Assembly: GCA_025210335.1 (NCBI GenBank) | Contig: JAOARY010000050.1 | Span: 1 to 64,000 of the forward strand | Direction of reading: 5' to 3' | Origin: Peptostreptococcaceae bacterium | GTDB lineage: Bacteria; Bacillota; Clostridia; Peptostreptococcales; Peptostreptococcaceae | DNA: 64,000 nucleotides | Shown here: piece after piece, positions 36,262 through 45,118 of the stretch | Numbering within the stretch: position 1 is the first letter of the stretch | How the letters are laid out: each line of letters begins with the position of its first letter | The notes under the pieces: model-generated | Database searches by the model: none | The model's input: the letters and a program-made list of their open reading frames with translations, nothing else | What the model was told of the DNA's origin: nothing | Position numbers and translations under genes: made by a program

Positions 36262-36726
36262 ATGAAAATTTATGAAGGTAATTTAGTAAAAACAGATAAA
36301 AAAGTAGGGATAATCGTTTCAAGATTTAATGAATTTATAACAAGAAAATTATTGGAAGGTGCAATTGATTGTTTAAAAAGACATGAAATAAAAGAAGAAA
36401 ATATAGATATATTTTATGTTCCAGGTGCTTTTGAAATTCCACTTATAGCAAAAAAGTTAACTAAAAAATATGATGGAATAATAGCTATTGGCGCAGTGAT
36501 AAAAGGAGATACAGATCATTATGATTATGTTTGTGCTGAAGTTACAAAGGGAGTAGCATCAGTATCATTAGAATCACAAAAACCTGTTATGTTTAGTGTT
36601 TTAACAGTAGATAGTATAGAACAAGCAATAGAAAGAGCTGGTACTAAAAAAGGTAATAAAGGCTTTGAATGTGCTCTAAGTTTGATTGAAATATTTAATT
36701 TAACAGATAAAATTGATAGGATTTAA
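36262..36726 (+). CDS. ribH: 6,7-dimethyl-8-ribityllumazine synthase
   Basis: RibH condenses the RibBA and RibD products and forms icosahedral shells. The 154-residue protein has [12 protein letters not shown] near residue 16, [14 protein letters not shown] near 52, [17 protein letters not shown] near 75 (catalytic His) and the terminal [18 protein letters not shown] follows GGAGG. It is the last gene of the rib operon; 98 bases separate it from ribBA. Confidence 0.97.
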   Translation: MKIYEGNLVKTDKKVGIIVSRFNEFITRKLLEGAIDCLKRHEIKEENIDIFYVPGAFEIPLIAKKLTKKYDGIIAIGAVIKGDTDHYDYVCAEVTKGVASVSLESQKPVMFSVLTVDSIEQAIERAGTKKGNKGFECALSLIEIFNLTDKIDRI

Positions 36727-36832
36727 TATAGAAGATACATTTAAAATAGATTTTATTAAAATTTTGCCTATTAATCTATATATTAATTTGATAAAATATG
36801 ATATTATTAATAAGTAATAATATTATAGATTG

Positions 36833-36873
36833 AAAATAAAGTTTAGAGCATTTGTTTTAAGCTTTATTTTTAT
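36833..36873 (+). terminator. putative terminator of the rib operon
   Basis: AAAATAAAG pairs with CTTTATTTT with a longer AT-rich loop. It lies after a nested AT hairpin: AATCTATA near 36774 pairs with TATAGATT near 36824, and ATATTATT with AATAATAT between them. The T run is short, so confidence is moderate. Confidence 0.55.
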
Positions 36874-36896
36874 AAGAATTTAATAGGAGTGTTATG

Positions 36897-37259
36897 ATGG
36901 AAAATAATTTAAGAGTAGGTCAAATTATTGAAGGAACAGTAACAGGTATAAAACCTTTTGGTGCGTTTGTGAAATTAGATGAAAAAACTCAAGGACTTGT
37001 ACATATTTCACAAGTTACTCATGGATTTTTAAAGGATATAAATGAGGTTCTTTCAGTAGGAGATTTAGTAAAAGTTAAGATACTATCTATAGATGACAAG
37101 ACAAAAAAAGTATCATTATCAATCAAAGAGGCTAAGGAAAAGGAAAGACCAGCTAAGCCTGCTAAGGATAAAGTTCAGAAATTAGATGATATGATGAAGA
37201 ACTGGTTAAAAGAATCTAATGATAGACAAGCTGTTTTAAATAAAAGAAATACAAAATAA
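36897..37259 (+). CDS. S1 RNA-binding domain protein (YugI/GSP13-like)
   Basis: The 120-residue protein has one S1 domain (about residues 5-75) with GQIIEGTVTGIKPFGAFVKL and TQGLVHISQV, followed by a basic tail rich in lysine. Small S1 proteins of this type bind RNA or ribosomes, and the B. subtilis general stress protein 13 is the closest known model. Two ATGs in tandem (36894 and 36897) follow AGGAG; the second has the better seven-base spacing. It lies between the rib operon and the lysine riboswitch. Confidence 0.88.
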   Translation: MENNLRVGQIIEGTVTGIKPFGAFVKLDEKTQGLVHISQVTHGFLKDINEVLSVGDLVKVKILSIDDKTKKVSLSIKEAKEKERPAKPAKDKVQKLDDMMKNWLKESNDRQAVLNKRNTK

Positions 37260-37271
37260 TAAAAATATTTA

Positions 37272-37300
37272 TTGACAAATTAAAAATATTTTTATATTAT
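37272..37300 (+). promoter_or_regulatory. promoter of the lysine-riboswitch gene
   Basis: TTGACA (37272-37277) and TATTAT (37295-37300), spaced 17 bases, about 30 bases before the aptamer. Confidence 0.8.
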
Positions 37301-37330
37301 TAAACTTGTAATTGAAAAGTGAATACCGTT

Positions 37331-37501
37331 TTGGTAGTAGAGGTGCGAAACTAAAGAGTATCTATTGGGAGTCTAAGCGATTAAGATCAATAGAAAAAGG
37401 GAGTTTTGCCGAAGTTTTTGACTGATAGCTTTGAGGTTAATCACTGGGATGATAGATAATATCTATTATACTGTCACATTTAATATGTGGAGGGCTATTA
37501 T
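37331..37501 (+). promoter_or_regulatory. lysine riboswitch (L box)
   Basis: Conserved segments are in order: TAGTAGAGGTGCG, AAGAGTA, GGGAGTTTTGCCGAAG, GAGGTTAATCACTGGGAT, ACTGTCACA and TGTGGAGGGCTATTA, which closes P1. The downstream gene is a NhaC-type transporter, a known lysine-regulated family. Confidence 0.96.
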
Positions 37502-37551
37502 TCAAATGTTTTTATTTGCAGGAATCCTAGGTAATATTCTGTAAATTTGAA

Positions 37552-37578
37552 CCTTGAGTAATTACTCAAGGTTTTTTG
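37552..37578 (+). terminator. terminator in the lysine leader
   Basis: CCTTGAGTA pairs perfectly with TACTCAAGG around AT, followed by TTTTTTG. It is placed 50 bases after the aptamer. Confidence 0.88.
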
Positions 37579-37587
37579 ATTTGATAG

Positions 37588-37613
37588 TCCTCCTTTGATA
37601 AAACAAAGGAGGA
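37588..37613 (+). promoter_or_regulatory. SD-sequestering hairpin of the lysine leader
   Basis: TCCTCCTTTG (37588-37597) pairs perfectly with CAAAGGAGGA (37604-37613) around ATAAAA, burying the whole SD AAAGGAGG, and seven T and the ATG follow. The anti-SD strand is also complementary to the aptamer: ATAGTCCTCC (37584-37593) pairs with GGAGGGCTAT (37489-37498) in ten pairs, one of them G.U. Confidence 0.8.
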
Positions 37614-37620
37614 TTTTTTT

Positions 37621-39360
37621 ATGAGAAAAAGAAGTATTTTATTTAGTTTAATTTTGGTGTTATTATTTTCATTTGACATTTCTTTTGCAAATGACTTAGA
37701 GATGGTAGAAAAATATAAATTTCTGACATTATTACCACCAATAGTTGCAATTATATTAGCTTTTATAACAAAAAATGTTGTATTTTCATTATTTGTAGGT
37801 GTATTATCAGGAACTTTTTTAGTAAGATTTTATAGTGAGAATTTCTTTATGGCATTTGTAAATGGATTTTTAGATGTTATATTAAATACATTAAACTCAC
37901 TTGCTGATAAGTGGAATGCTGGAATAATACTTCAGTGTTTAGCTATTGGAGGTTTGATAGCTCTTATTTCAAAGATGGGTGGAGCTTTAGCAGTTGCAAA
38001 TGCACTTTCTAAAAAAGCAAAAACATTAAGAAGTACACAACTTATAACTTGGGTTTTGGGACTATTTGTATTTTTTGACGATTATGCAAATTCACTAATT
38101 GTAGGACCTATAATGAGACCTATTAGTGATAAAATGAAATTATCAAGAGAAAAACTAGCTTTTATTGTAGATGGAACAGCAGCACCTATTGCTGGTATTG
38201 CTATGGTTTCTACATGGGTTGGATATGAAGTTGGACTTATAAAAGATGCATATTCATCAATTGGGATGGAAGTAAATTCTTATTCGATATTCTTAGAATC
38301 AATTCCATTTAGATTTTATAATATTTTAGTTTTAGCATTCATTGTAATTAGTGCAATAACATTAAGAGAATTTGGACCTATGTTAAAAAGTCAAAGAAGA
38401 GCATATTTTACAGGTGAAGTTAAGCCAAATAATAAGAATATTCAGATGAATGAAGAAAACAATTTAAAGCCAAAAGAGGGAATTAAACTTAGAGTTTGCA
38501 ATGCTTTAGTACCTATAGCTGTTCTTATAATTACCTCTTTTATAGGATTTTATTTAAATGGATATTCAGCACTTTTAGAAAATGTAGATGTAATTACAAA
38601 AATTCAAGAATCACCATTATCTTTTTATGCTATAAGGGAAACTTTTGGGGCTTCAGATGCGAGTATTGTATTATTTCAATCAGCTATAATAGCAGCTTTA
38701 GTTGCTCTTATTATGGGAATTAGTCAAAAGATATTTACTTTATCTGAAGGTATTGAAATATTTGTAGAAGGTATGAAAGAACTAGTTATAACTGGTGTAA
38801 TTCTTTTGCTTGCATGGTCTTTAAGTTCAGTTATAAAAGAACTTGGAACAGCTAAGTTTTTAGTGTCGATTCTTTCTAGTAAGATACCTGCATTTTTACT
38901 TCCTAGTATAATATTTATACTAGCTTCAATAATTTCATTTGCAACAGGAACAGCATATGGAACTATGGGTATACTTATGCCACTTGCAATACCACTTGCT
39001 AATTCAATTGGTAGTGCTAATACTAATTTTATATTAGCAGGAGCAGGAGCTGTTCTTGCAGGAGCTATATTTGGAGATCATTGTTCGCCTATATCCGATA
39101 CGACAATACTTTCTTCTATGGGAACATCTTGTGATCATATTGAACACACTAAAACACAGATGGTTTATGCTGTTAGTATTGCTTTAGTGTCTGTAGTATT
39201 TGGTTATATTCCAATTGGATTAGGCATGAATATATTTATGGTACTGCCTATATCAATTATTGCAATATATGGACTTTTAAGAATAGTTGGTTCGAGAATA
39301 GATGATGTATCAAAAGAGGAATTAAATAATATTCAAAATGAGTATAAGAAAGCTGTTTAA
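37621..39360 (+). CDS. NhaC family antiporter, probable lysine transporter (LysW type)
   Basis: The 579-residue protein has about twelve membrane segments and the Na+/H+ antiporter NhaC domain, with FFDDYANSLIVGPIMRP near residue 153 and AIFGDHCSPISDTTILSS near 480. An N-terminal signal-peptide-like segment (about residues 3-23, ending FA-ND) precedes the first core helix. NhaC-type members under a lysine riboswitch have been proposed as lysine transporters (LysW). The riboswitch here supports that, but substrate and direction are not shown by the sequence. ATG follows AAAGGAGG. Confidence 0.88.
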   Translation: MRKRSILFSLILVLLFSFDISFANDLEMVEKYKFLTLLPPIVAIILAFITKNVVFSLFVGVLSGTFLVRFYSENFFMAFVNGFLDVILNTLNSLADKWNAGIILQCLAIGGLIALISKMGGALAVANALSKKAKTLRSTQLITWVLGLFVFFDDYANSLIVGPIMRPISDKMKLSREKLAFIVDGTAAPIAGIAMVSTWVGYEVGLIKDAYSSIGMEVNSYSIFLESIPFRFYNILVLAFIVISAITLREFGPMLKSQRRAYFTGEVKPNNKNIQMNEENNLKPKEGIKLRVCNALVPIAVLIITSFIGFYLNGYSALLENVDVITKIQESPLSFYAIRETFGASDASIVLFQSAIIAALVALIMGISQKIFTLSEGIEIFVEGMKELVITGVILLLAWSLSSVIKELGTAKFLVSILSSKIPAFLLPSIIFILASIISFATGTAYGTMGILMPLAIPLANSIGSANTNFILAGAGAVLAGAIFGDHCSPISDTTILSSMGTSCDHIEHTKTQMVYAVSIALVSVVFGYIPIGLGMNIFMVLPISIIAIYGLLRIVGSRIDDVSKEELNNIQNEYKKAV

Positions 39361-39456
39361 ATAAATATATAAATATTTTTATAATTTTATACTTGAAAAT
39401 AAATCTTTTATATATTATTATTGGTTATAGAAGTTTTATTAATAAAAATAAAACTC

Positions 39457-39485
39457 TTGACAATTTTAAATAAATTGTTTATCAT
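39457..39485 (+). promoter_or_regulatory. promoter of ileS
   Basis: TTGACA (39457-39462) and TATCAT (39480-39485) are spaced 17 bases, about 25 bases before the T-box leader. No gene lies between 39361 and 39812. Confidence 0.75.
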
Positions 39486-39507
39486 TTACAATAAATAATT
39501 TAATAAA

Positions 39508-39741
39508 TAATAGCTTTGAGTAGGACAGTAGTTATATTAAAATTTCTTTAGAGAGATGATTGTTAGCTGAAAAATCGTCGTCATTTTATATAGTGAAAAT
39601 CACCTATGAGCTGGTTATCTGAAATAAAGTAAGATAGTTCCCTTTATTGGGTTAAAATTTTTCAAGTGATAGATTTATAATCTATAATTTGGGTGGTACC
39701 GCGTAAAAATACGTCCCAGAGCATTGCTCTGGGATTTTTTA
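39508..39741 (+). promoter_or_regulatory. isoleucine T-box leader with terminator
   Basis: The invariant T-box sequence GGGTGGTACCGCG starts at 39691. GAGTAGGACAGTAG opens stem I, and the specifier region AGTGAAAATCACC gives codon ATC at 39599-39601, read by tRNA-Ile. The terminator TCCCAGAGC/GCTCTGGGA plus T6 (39714-39741) follows directly. Uncharged tRNA-Ile should stabilise the antiterminator and allow ileS expression. Confidence 0.95.
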
Positions 39742-39812
39742 TTATATTTAAAAGTTTTTATTTATGGATTAATTAAAAGTGAATTTTTATATAAAGAGGA
39801 GGAAAAAAGAAG

Positions 39813-42800
39813 ATGGAAAAGTTTAAAACTTTAGACAATTCAGTCAAGACTAGCGAAGAAAAAGTTATGAAATATTGGGAAGAGATAGATTTATTAAAAA
39901 AATCAGTTGAAGAAAGAGAAGGTAAAGAACCTTATATATTTTATGAAGGACCACCTACTGCAAATGGAAACCCAGGAATACACCATGTTATAGCAAGAAC
40001 ATTAAAGGATTCTATATGTAGATTTAAAACTATGAAGGGTTATCAAGTAAAAAGAAAAGCAGGATGGGATACTCATGGTTTACCTGTTGAAATACAAGTT
40101 GAAAAGCAACTTGGTTTATCTTCAAAGCCTGAAATAGAAAAGTATGGAATTGCAGAATTTAATGAAAAATGTAGAGAGTCTGTTTTCCAATATGAAAAAC
40201 AATGGAGAGATATGACTGAAAGAATGGCATATTTAGTAGATTTAGATGATCCATATATAACTTTAGATAATAATTATATTGAAAGTGTGTGGTGGATATT
40301 AGATAAATTCCAAAAAGAAGGATATATATATGAAGGTCATAAGATACTTCCTTATTGTTCAAGATGTGGAACTGGATTAGCTTCACATGAAGTTGCACAA
40401 GGATATAAAGAAATAAAATCAGAAACTGTAATTGCAAAATTTAAAAAAGTTGATGAAGATGCATATTTCTTAGCTTGGACAACTACACCTTGGACACTAC
40501 CTTCAAATGTATGTTTAACAGTGAATCCTAATGAAACATATATAAAAGCTAAGCATGAAGATGGTAATACTTATTATATGGAAAAGAACTTAGCTAACTC
40601 TGTTATGGGTGAAGATAAGTATGAGATATTAGAAGAAATGAAAGGTAAAGATTTAGAATATATGGAATATGAACAACTTATGCCTTTTGTTAAAGCTGAT
40701 AAAAAAGCATTTTTTGTAACTTGTGCAGATTATGTAACTACAGATGATGGTACAGGTATAGTTCATTCAGCTCCTGCATTTGGAGAAGATGATTATCAAA
40801 CAGGAAGAAAATACGAACTTCCAGTATTAAAACCTGTTGGAGACGATGGTAAATTTACAATGACACCTTGGGAAGGTAGATTTGTTATGGATGCAGATAC
40901 AGATATAGTTATATGGTTAAAAGAACAAAATAAATTATTTAAAAAGCAAAAAATGCCTCACAATTATCCACATTGTTGGAGATGTGACACACCACTTTTA
41001 TACTATGCTAGACCAAGTTGGTATATAGAAATAACAAAATTAAAAGATAAATTAATAGAAAATAATAACTCAGTAGAATGGTATCCTGACTATGTTGGAG
41101 AAAAGAGATTTGGTAACTGGTTAGAAAATCTAAATGATTGGGCAATATCAAGAAGTAGATATTGGGGAACACCATTTAATATTTGGAAATGTGAATGTGG
41201 ACATAAAGATAGTGTTGGATCGAAACAAGAACTTGCAAATAGAGCGATTGAAGATGTTGATCCAAATACTGTAGAACTTCATAGACCTCATGTTGATAAT
41301 ATTCATTTAAAATGTGATAAGTGTGGCGGAACAATGACAAGAATTGACGATGTTATAGATGTTTGGTTTGATTCAGGTGCTATGCCATTTGCTCAAAGAC
41401 ATTATCCATTTGAAAATAAAGATAATTTCTTTGATGATTTCTTCCCAGCTGACTTTATCTGTGAAGGTATAGATCAAACTAGAGGATGGTTCTATTCTTT
41501 ACTTGCAATATCAACATTTGTAACAGGAAAATCACCATATAAGAGAGTTTTAGTTAATGATCTTATATTAGATAAAAATGGAAAGAAAATGTCTAAGTCA
41601 AAAGGAAATACAGTTAGTCCATTTAAATTATTTGATCAATATGGAGCAGATGCTCTTAGATGGTATTTACTTTATGTATCTCCAGCTTGGACACCAACTA
41701 GATTTGATGAAGATGGACTTAAAGAAGTGCTAAGCAAATTCTTTGGAACTTATAAGAACGTATATAGTTTCTTTACTCTTTATGCAAATACAGATAATAT
41801 AGATCCAAAAGAGTTCTATGTTGAAGTTAAAGATAGACCAGAGCTTGATAGATGGGTTATATCTAAATTCAATAATTTAGCGAAGACTGTAAATGAAGAG
41901 ATAGAAATATTTGATTTAACAAAGGCTGTTAGAAAGATACAAAACTTTGTTGATTCTGAATTATCAAACTGGTATATAAGACGTTCAAGAAGAAGATTCT
42001 GGGAACCAACTTTAACAGAAGATAAAAAAGCTGTTTATAATACTACATTTGAAATATTAGAAGGTATTGCAAGACTTATAGCTCCATTTGCACCATTTAT
42101 AGCAGAAGAAATATATACTAATTTAACTGGTAATCAAACAGTTCATACTGCTTATTATCCAGAGTGCAATGAAGATTATATAGATAATAAATTAGAAGAA
42201 AAAATGGACTTAGTTAAAAATCTTGTTACTTTAGGAAGAGCATCAAGAGAAAAGGTTAGAATAAAAGTTAGACAACCACTTTCTAAGGTTATGATAGATG
42301 GAAAATATGAAGATTTAATATCTGATGTTGTACCACTTATTAAAGAAGAATTAAATGTTAAGGAAGTTGTATTTGCTAAAGATTTAGGTGAATTTATGAA
42401 CTTTAGCTTAAAGCCAAACTTCAAGGTATTAGGAGCTGTACTTGGTTCTAAGATAAAAACTTTTGCAAAAGAATTATCTTCTTTAGATGCTTCAAAAGCT
42501 GTTCCTTCTTTAGAGTCAGGAAATACTATAAAAGTAGATTTAGAAGGCGAAGAATTTGAATTTGATAAAGAAAAAGTTCTTATAAACATCCAAGCTAAAG
42601 AAGGTTTTGATGTTGGAATGGAAAATAATCTATTTGTTATATTAGATACTTCTTTAAATGAGGAACTTGTAAATGAAGGATATGCAAGAGAGTTTATTTC
42701 GAAAGTTCAACAACTTAGAAAAGCAAATGATTTTGAAATGATGGATAGAATAAAAATAAGCTATGATTCTAATGATGATATAGCAAATGCTGTAAATATC

Positions 42801-42920
42801 CATAATGAATATATAAAATCAGAAACATTAGCTGATGAAATAGTAAAAGTATCTGATGAGACATTAGAAAAGCATAACCTAAATGGACATGATACTGGAA
42901 TGAAAGTTGAAAAATTATAA
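39813..42920 (+). CDS. ileS: isoleucyl-tRNA synthetase, long form
   Basis: The 1035-residue class I synthetase charges tRNA-Ile. The HIGH-type motif is NPGIHHVIARTLKD near residue 53 and KMSKS is at about 592. Zinc-type cysteine pairs are seen in CSRCGT, CWRCDTP and CDKCGG. The length and motif style match the eukaryote-like IleS group (IleS2), members of which are often insensitive to mupirocin. ATG follows GAGGAGG by about ten bases. It is controlled by the T-box upstream. Confidence 0.97.
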   Translation: MEKFKTLDNSVKTSEEKVMKYWEEIDLLKKSVEEREGKEPYIFYEGPPTANGNPGIHHVIARTLKDSICRFKTMKGYQVKRKAGWDTHGLPVEIQVEKQLGLSSKPEIEKYGIAEFNEKCRESVFQYEKQWRDMTERMAYLVDLDDPYITLDNNYIESVWWILDKFQKEGYIYEGHKILPYCSRCGTGLASHEVAQGYKEIKSETVIAKFKKVDEDAYFLAWTTTPWTLPSNVCLTVNPNETYIKAKHEDGNTYYMEKNLANSVMGEDKYEILEEMKGKDLEYMEYEQLMPFVKADKKAFFVTCADYVTTDDGTGIVHSAPAFGEDDYQTGRKYELPVLKPVGDDGKFTMTPWEGRFVMDADTDIVIWLKEQNKLFKKQKMPHNYPHCWRCDTPLLYYARPSWYIEITKLKDKLIENNNSVEWYPDYVGEKRFGNWLENLNDWAISRSRYWGTPFNIWKCECGHKDSVGSKQELANRAIEDVDPNTVELHRPHVDNIHLKCDKCGGTMTRIDDVIDVWFDSGAMPFAQRHYPFENKDNFFDDFFPADFICEGIDQTRGWFYSLLAISTFVTGKSPYKRVLVNDLILDKNGKKMSKSKGNTVSPFKLFDQYGADALRWYLLYVSPAWTPTRFDEDGLKEVLSKFFGTYKNVYSFFTLYANTDNIDPKEFYVEVKDRPELDRWVISKFNNLAKTVNEEIEIFDLTKAVRKIQNFVDSELSNWYIRRSRRRFWEPTLTEDKKAVYNTTFEILEGIARLIAPFAPFIAEEIYTNLTGNQTVHTAYYPECNEDYIDNKLEEKMDLVKNLVTLGRASREKVRIKVRQPLSKVMIDGKYEDLISDVVPLIKEELNVKEVVFAKDLGEFMNFSLKPNFKVLGAVLGSKIKTFAKELSSLDASKAVPSLESGNTIKVDLEGEEFEFDKEKVLINIQAKEGFDVGMENNLFVILDTSLNEELVNEGYAREFISKVQQLRKANDFEMMDRIKISYDSNDDIANAVNIHNEYIKSETLADEIVKVSDETLEKHNLNGHDTGMKVEKL

Positions 42921-42938
42921 TAATATATAAATAATGAA

Positions 42939-42978
42939 AGAGACTAAATGAAATTTATCATTTAGTCTCTTATTTTTA
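42939..42978 (+). terminator. terminator of ileS
   Basis: AGAGACTAAATGA pairs perfectly with TCATTTAGTCTCT around AATTTA, then a T-rich stretch. Confidence 0.9.
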
Positions 42979-43029
42979 TATAACTCTTTTGTAAAATTTT
43001 AAAATTTATTATATTTGTCAAAATAATTT

Positions 43030-43635
43030 TTATAAATTTTCAACTAATACAGCTCTTGTTAGGGATGCTTCTGCATTTATTTTTAGAGGTAGAGCTATTA
43101 ATGTATAATATTTTTCTTCAATATTTTTAAGGCAAAGACCTTCTATTATGGGGATATCAAGACTTAAAAGTATTTTATGAGTTTCATGATTTTTTTGATT
43201 TCGTTCTATCCCAAGAGCATCAATTCCAACACCTGAAATTTCTTTTGATTTTAAATAATTACTTGCTTCTTCATTTAAATAAACGAAATTAAAATTAAAT
43301 TCTTTATCAAAAGAATTTTTTGTTTTAAATAATAAAAAATCATTTTTTTTGATATCTTTTGTTCTTAATATTTTTTCATCAATACATTCTATATTCAATT
43401 TTGAAAAATCCAAAACCTTACATTGATTACTTATAAATTTTTCTAAAGGGATATCCAATATAGTTTTACCATCTTTAATAGCATGTAAAGGAGCATCCAT
43501 ATGAGTTCCTGTATGTGCTTCTAAAATAAATTTACTTTCGAACATCTCTGCATTTGAGTAATTTTTTAAATTTATAATTTGTGGTTTTTTTTCCTCTTTA
43601 TTTTTATAAACCATCATATCTTTTTTTATCTCCAT
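43030..43635 (-). CDS. cyclase family protein (kynurenine formamidase-like)
   Basis: The protein has the metal-binding motif HTGTHMDAPLHAIKDG near residue 36 that defines the cyclase/KynB fold; these are Mn or Zn hydrolases of varied substrates. The first ATG in frame gives 201 residues, but the frame is open 27 bases upstream and encodes KIKIYDISM, which I recall as the usual start of this family. No ATG, GTG or TTG exists there, only ATT or ATA codons behind AAAGGTGG. The real start may therefore be non-canonical near 43656-43662. It is the last gene after gnd-zwf, about ten bases from zwf. Confidence 0.85.
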   Translation of the reverse strand: MEIKKDMMVYKNKEEKKPQIINLKNYSNAEMFESKFILEAHTGTHMDAPLHAIKDGKTILDIPLEKFISNQCKVLDFSKLNIECIDEKILRTKDIKKNDFLLFKTKNSFDKEFNFNFVYLNEEASNYLKSKEISGVGIDALGIERNQKNHETHKILLSLDIPIIEGLCLKNIEEKYYTLIALPLKINAEASLTRAVLVENL

Positions 43636-43671
43636 GGATATATCATAAATTTTTATTTTAATTCACCACCT

Positions 43672-45117
43672 TTATTTAAATAACCATTTTTTATTATCAT
43701 TTTCGATAAGTGCAAATGATTTTTTTGGTCCCAAACTAGCAAATTCATATTTTTGTAAATATTTTTTTCTATAATCAATATCTAATATTTTTGATATGCT
43801 ATCAATAAAACTCCATTCACTTTCAATTTCATCCCATCTTGTATATAAAGATTGATCATTATTTAAGGCATCTAAGAGTAATTTTTCATAGGCTTGTGGA
43901 GATCTAGCGTTTATATTACAATTTTGACAGAATTCCATATGTTGTTTATCTATATTAATTTGAGTAGAAGGTGTTTTTGTGTTGAATTCTAAAGACATTC
44001 CTTCTTTTGGTTGAATTTGTATAATAAATATATTAGATTTGGAAATATCATAAAGTTTATTATTATTTTTTAATTCTATAATTACATTAGCATATTTTTT
44101 GTCTAAACCTTTACCTGTTCGGATGTATATAGGTGTATTTTGCCATCTTTGATTTTGTATTTTTAATTTTAAGGCTACAAAAGTTTCTGTTAATGAATTT
44201 TTATTTATATTTGTTTCATTTACGTAAGCTATATGATCTTTAGACTTATCATATTGACCTATTACTATATTTTTTTTAGAATTATTTTCATCATAAACTG
44301 TTATATTTTTTAGAATTTTTAGTTTTTGATCTCGAATATCCTTTGTAGACAAACTTAAGGGTTCATCCATGCAAATCAATGAAATAATCTGAAGTATATG
44401 ATTTTGAACCATATCTTTTAGAGCTCCAGAATGTTCATAATAATTACCTCTATTTAAAACACCAACAGATTCACTTACATGAATTTGTATATTATCTACA
44501 AATTCAGAATTTAGGATATTTTCGAATATAGGATTAGTAAATCTTAATATCATTATATTTTGAATCATTTGTTTACCGAGGTAATGGTCTATTCTAAAGA
44601 TTTCTTTTTCGTTAAATTCCTCATTTATTATAGTATTATATTTTTTTGCTGAGTCTAAATCCTTACCAAAGGGTTTTTCGATTATAATTTTTTTAGTTTT
44701 TGAGATTGAATTAAGCTGACTTTCCTTTAGTAGTTTTGGTATTGTTTTAAAATATTTTGGAGGTGTAGCAAGATAGTAAATAAGATTATTTTCTGTACAT
44801 AAATCCAAAGAAGAAGATTCTATGAAATTTTTAAGTTTAAAATAATCATATATATTTTCAAAATTTAAATTAAAATAATGAATTCTATTTTTAAATTTAT
44901 TAAAATTGGAATCCAAAAATTCTATATTTTCATCTTCGAATTTAGTTTTTAGTAAATTTTGATATTCTAAATTTGTATAATTTTTTCGTCCTATACAAAC
45001 TATATAGAAACATTGTTCTAATTTTTCTTGAAAATCTAAAAAATAAAAAGCAGGCAATAATTTTTTGAAGGCCAAATCACCCGTAGCACCAAATAGTAAG
45101 AATACTCCATTATACAT
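43672..45117 (-). CDS. zwf: glucose-6-phosphate dehydrogenase
   Basis: The 481-residue enzyme oxidises glucose 6-phosphate to the lactone. It has the NADP fold GATGDLAFKKLLPAFY near residue 10 and the catalytic motif RIDHYLGKQMIQN near 175. ATG 45117 follows CAGGAGA; an upstream in-frame ATG at 45156 lies inside gnd and without a site. Only one base separates it from the gnd stop, so the two are coupled. No 6-phosphogluconolactonase gene is present next to it. Confidence 0.95.
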   Translation of the reverse strand: MYNGVFLLFGATGDLAFKKLLPAFYFLDFQEKLEQCFYIVCIGRKNYTNLEYQNLLKTKFEDENIEFLDSNFNKFKNRIHYFNLNFENIYDYFKLKNFIESSSLDLCTENNLIYYLATPPKYFKTIPKLLKESQLNSISKTKKIIIEKPFGKDLDSAKKYNTIINEEFNEKEIFRIDHYLGKQMIQNIMILRFTNPIFENILNSEFVDNIQIHVSESVGVLNRGNYYEHSGALKDMVQNHILQIISLICMDEPLSLSTKDIRDQKLKILKNITVYDENNSKKNIVIGQYDKSKDHIAYVNETNINKNSLTETFVALKLKIQNQRWQNTPIYIRTGKGLDKKYANVIIELKNNNKLYDISKSNIFIIQIQPKEGMSLEFNTKTPSTQINIDKQHMEFCQNCNINARSPQAYEKLLLDALNNDQSLYTRWDEIESEWSFIDSISKILDIDYRKKYLQKYEFASLGPKKSFALIENDNKKWLFK

Positions 45118-45118
45118 T

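Noticed and set aside
39508-39741. tRNA-like pairings in the ileS leader
   Set aside because: The GGGTGGTACCGCG segment belongs to the T-box and no tRNA cloverleaf can be drawn. No tRNA gene was found elsewhere in the window.
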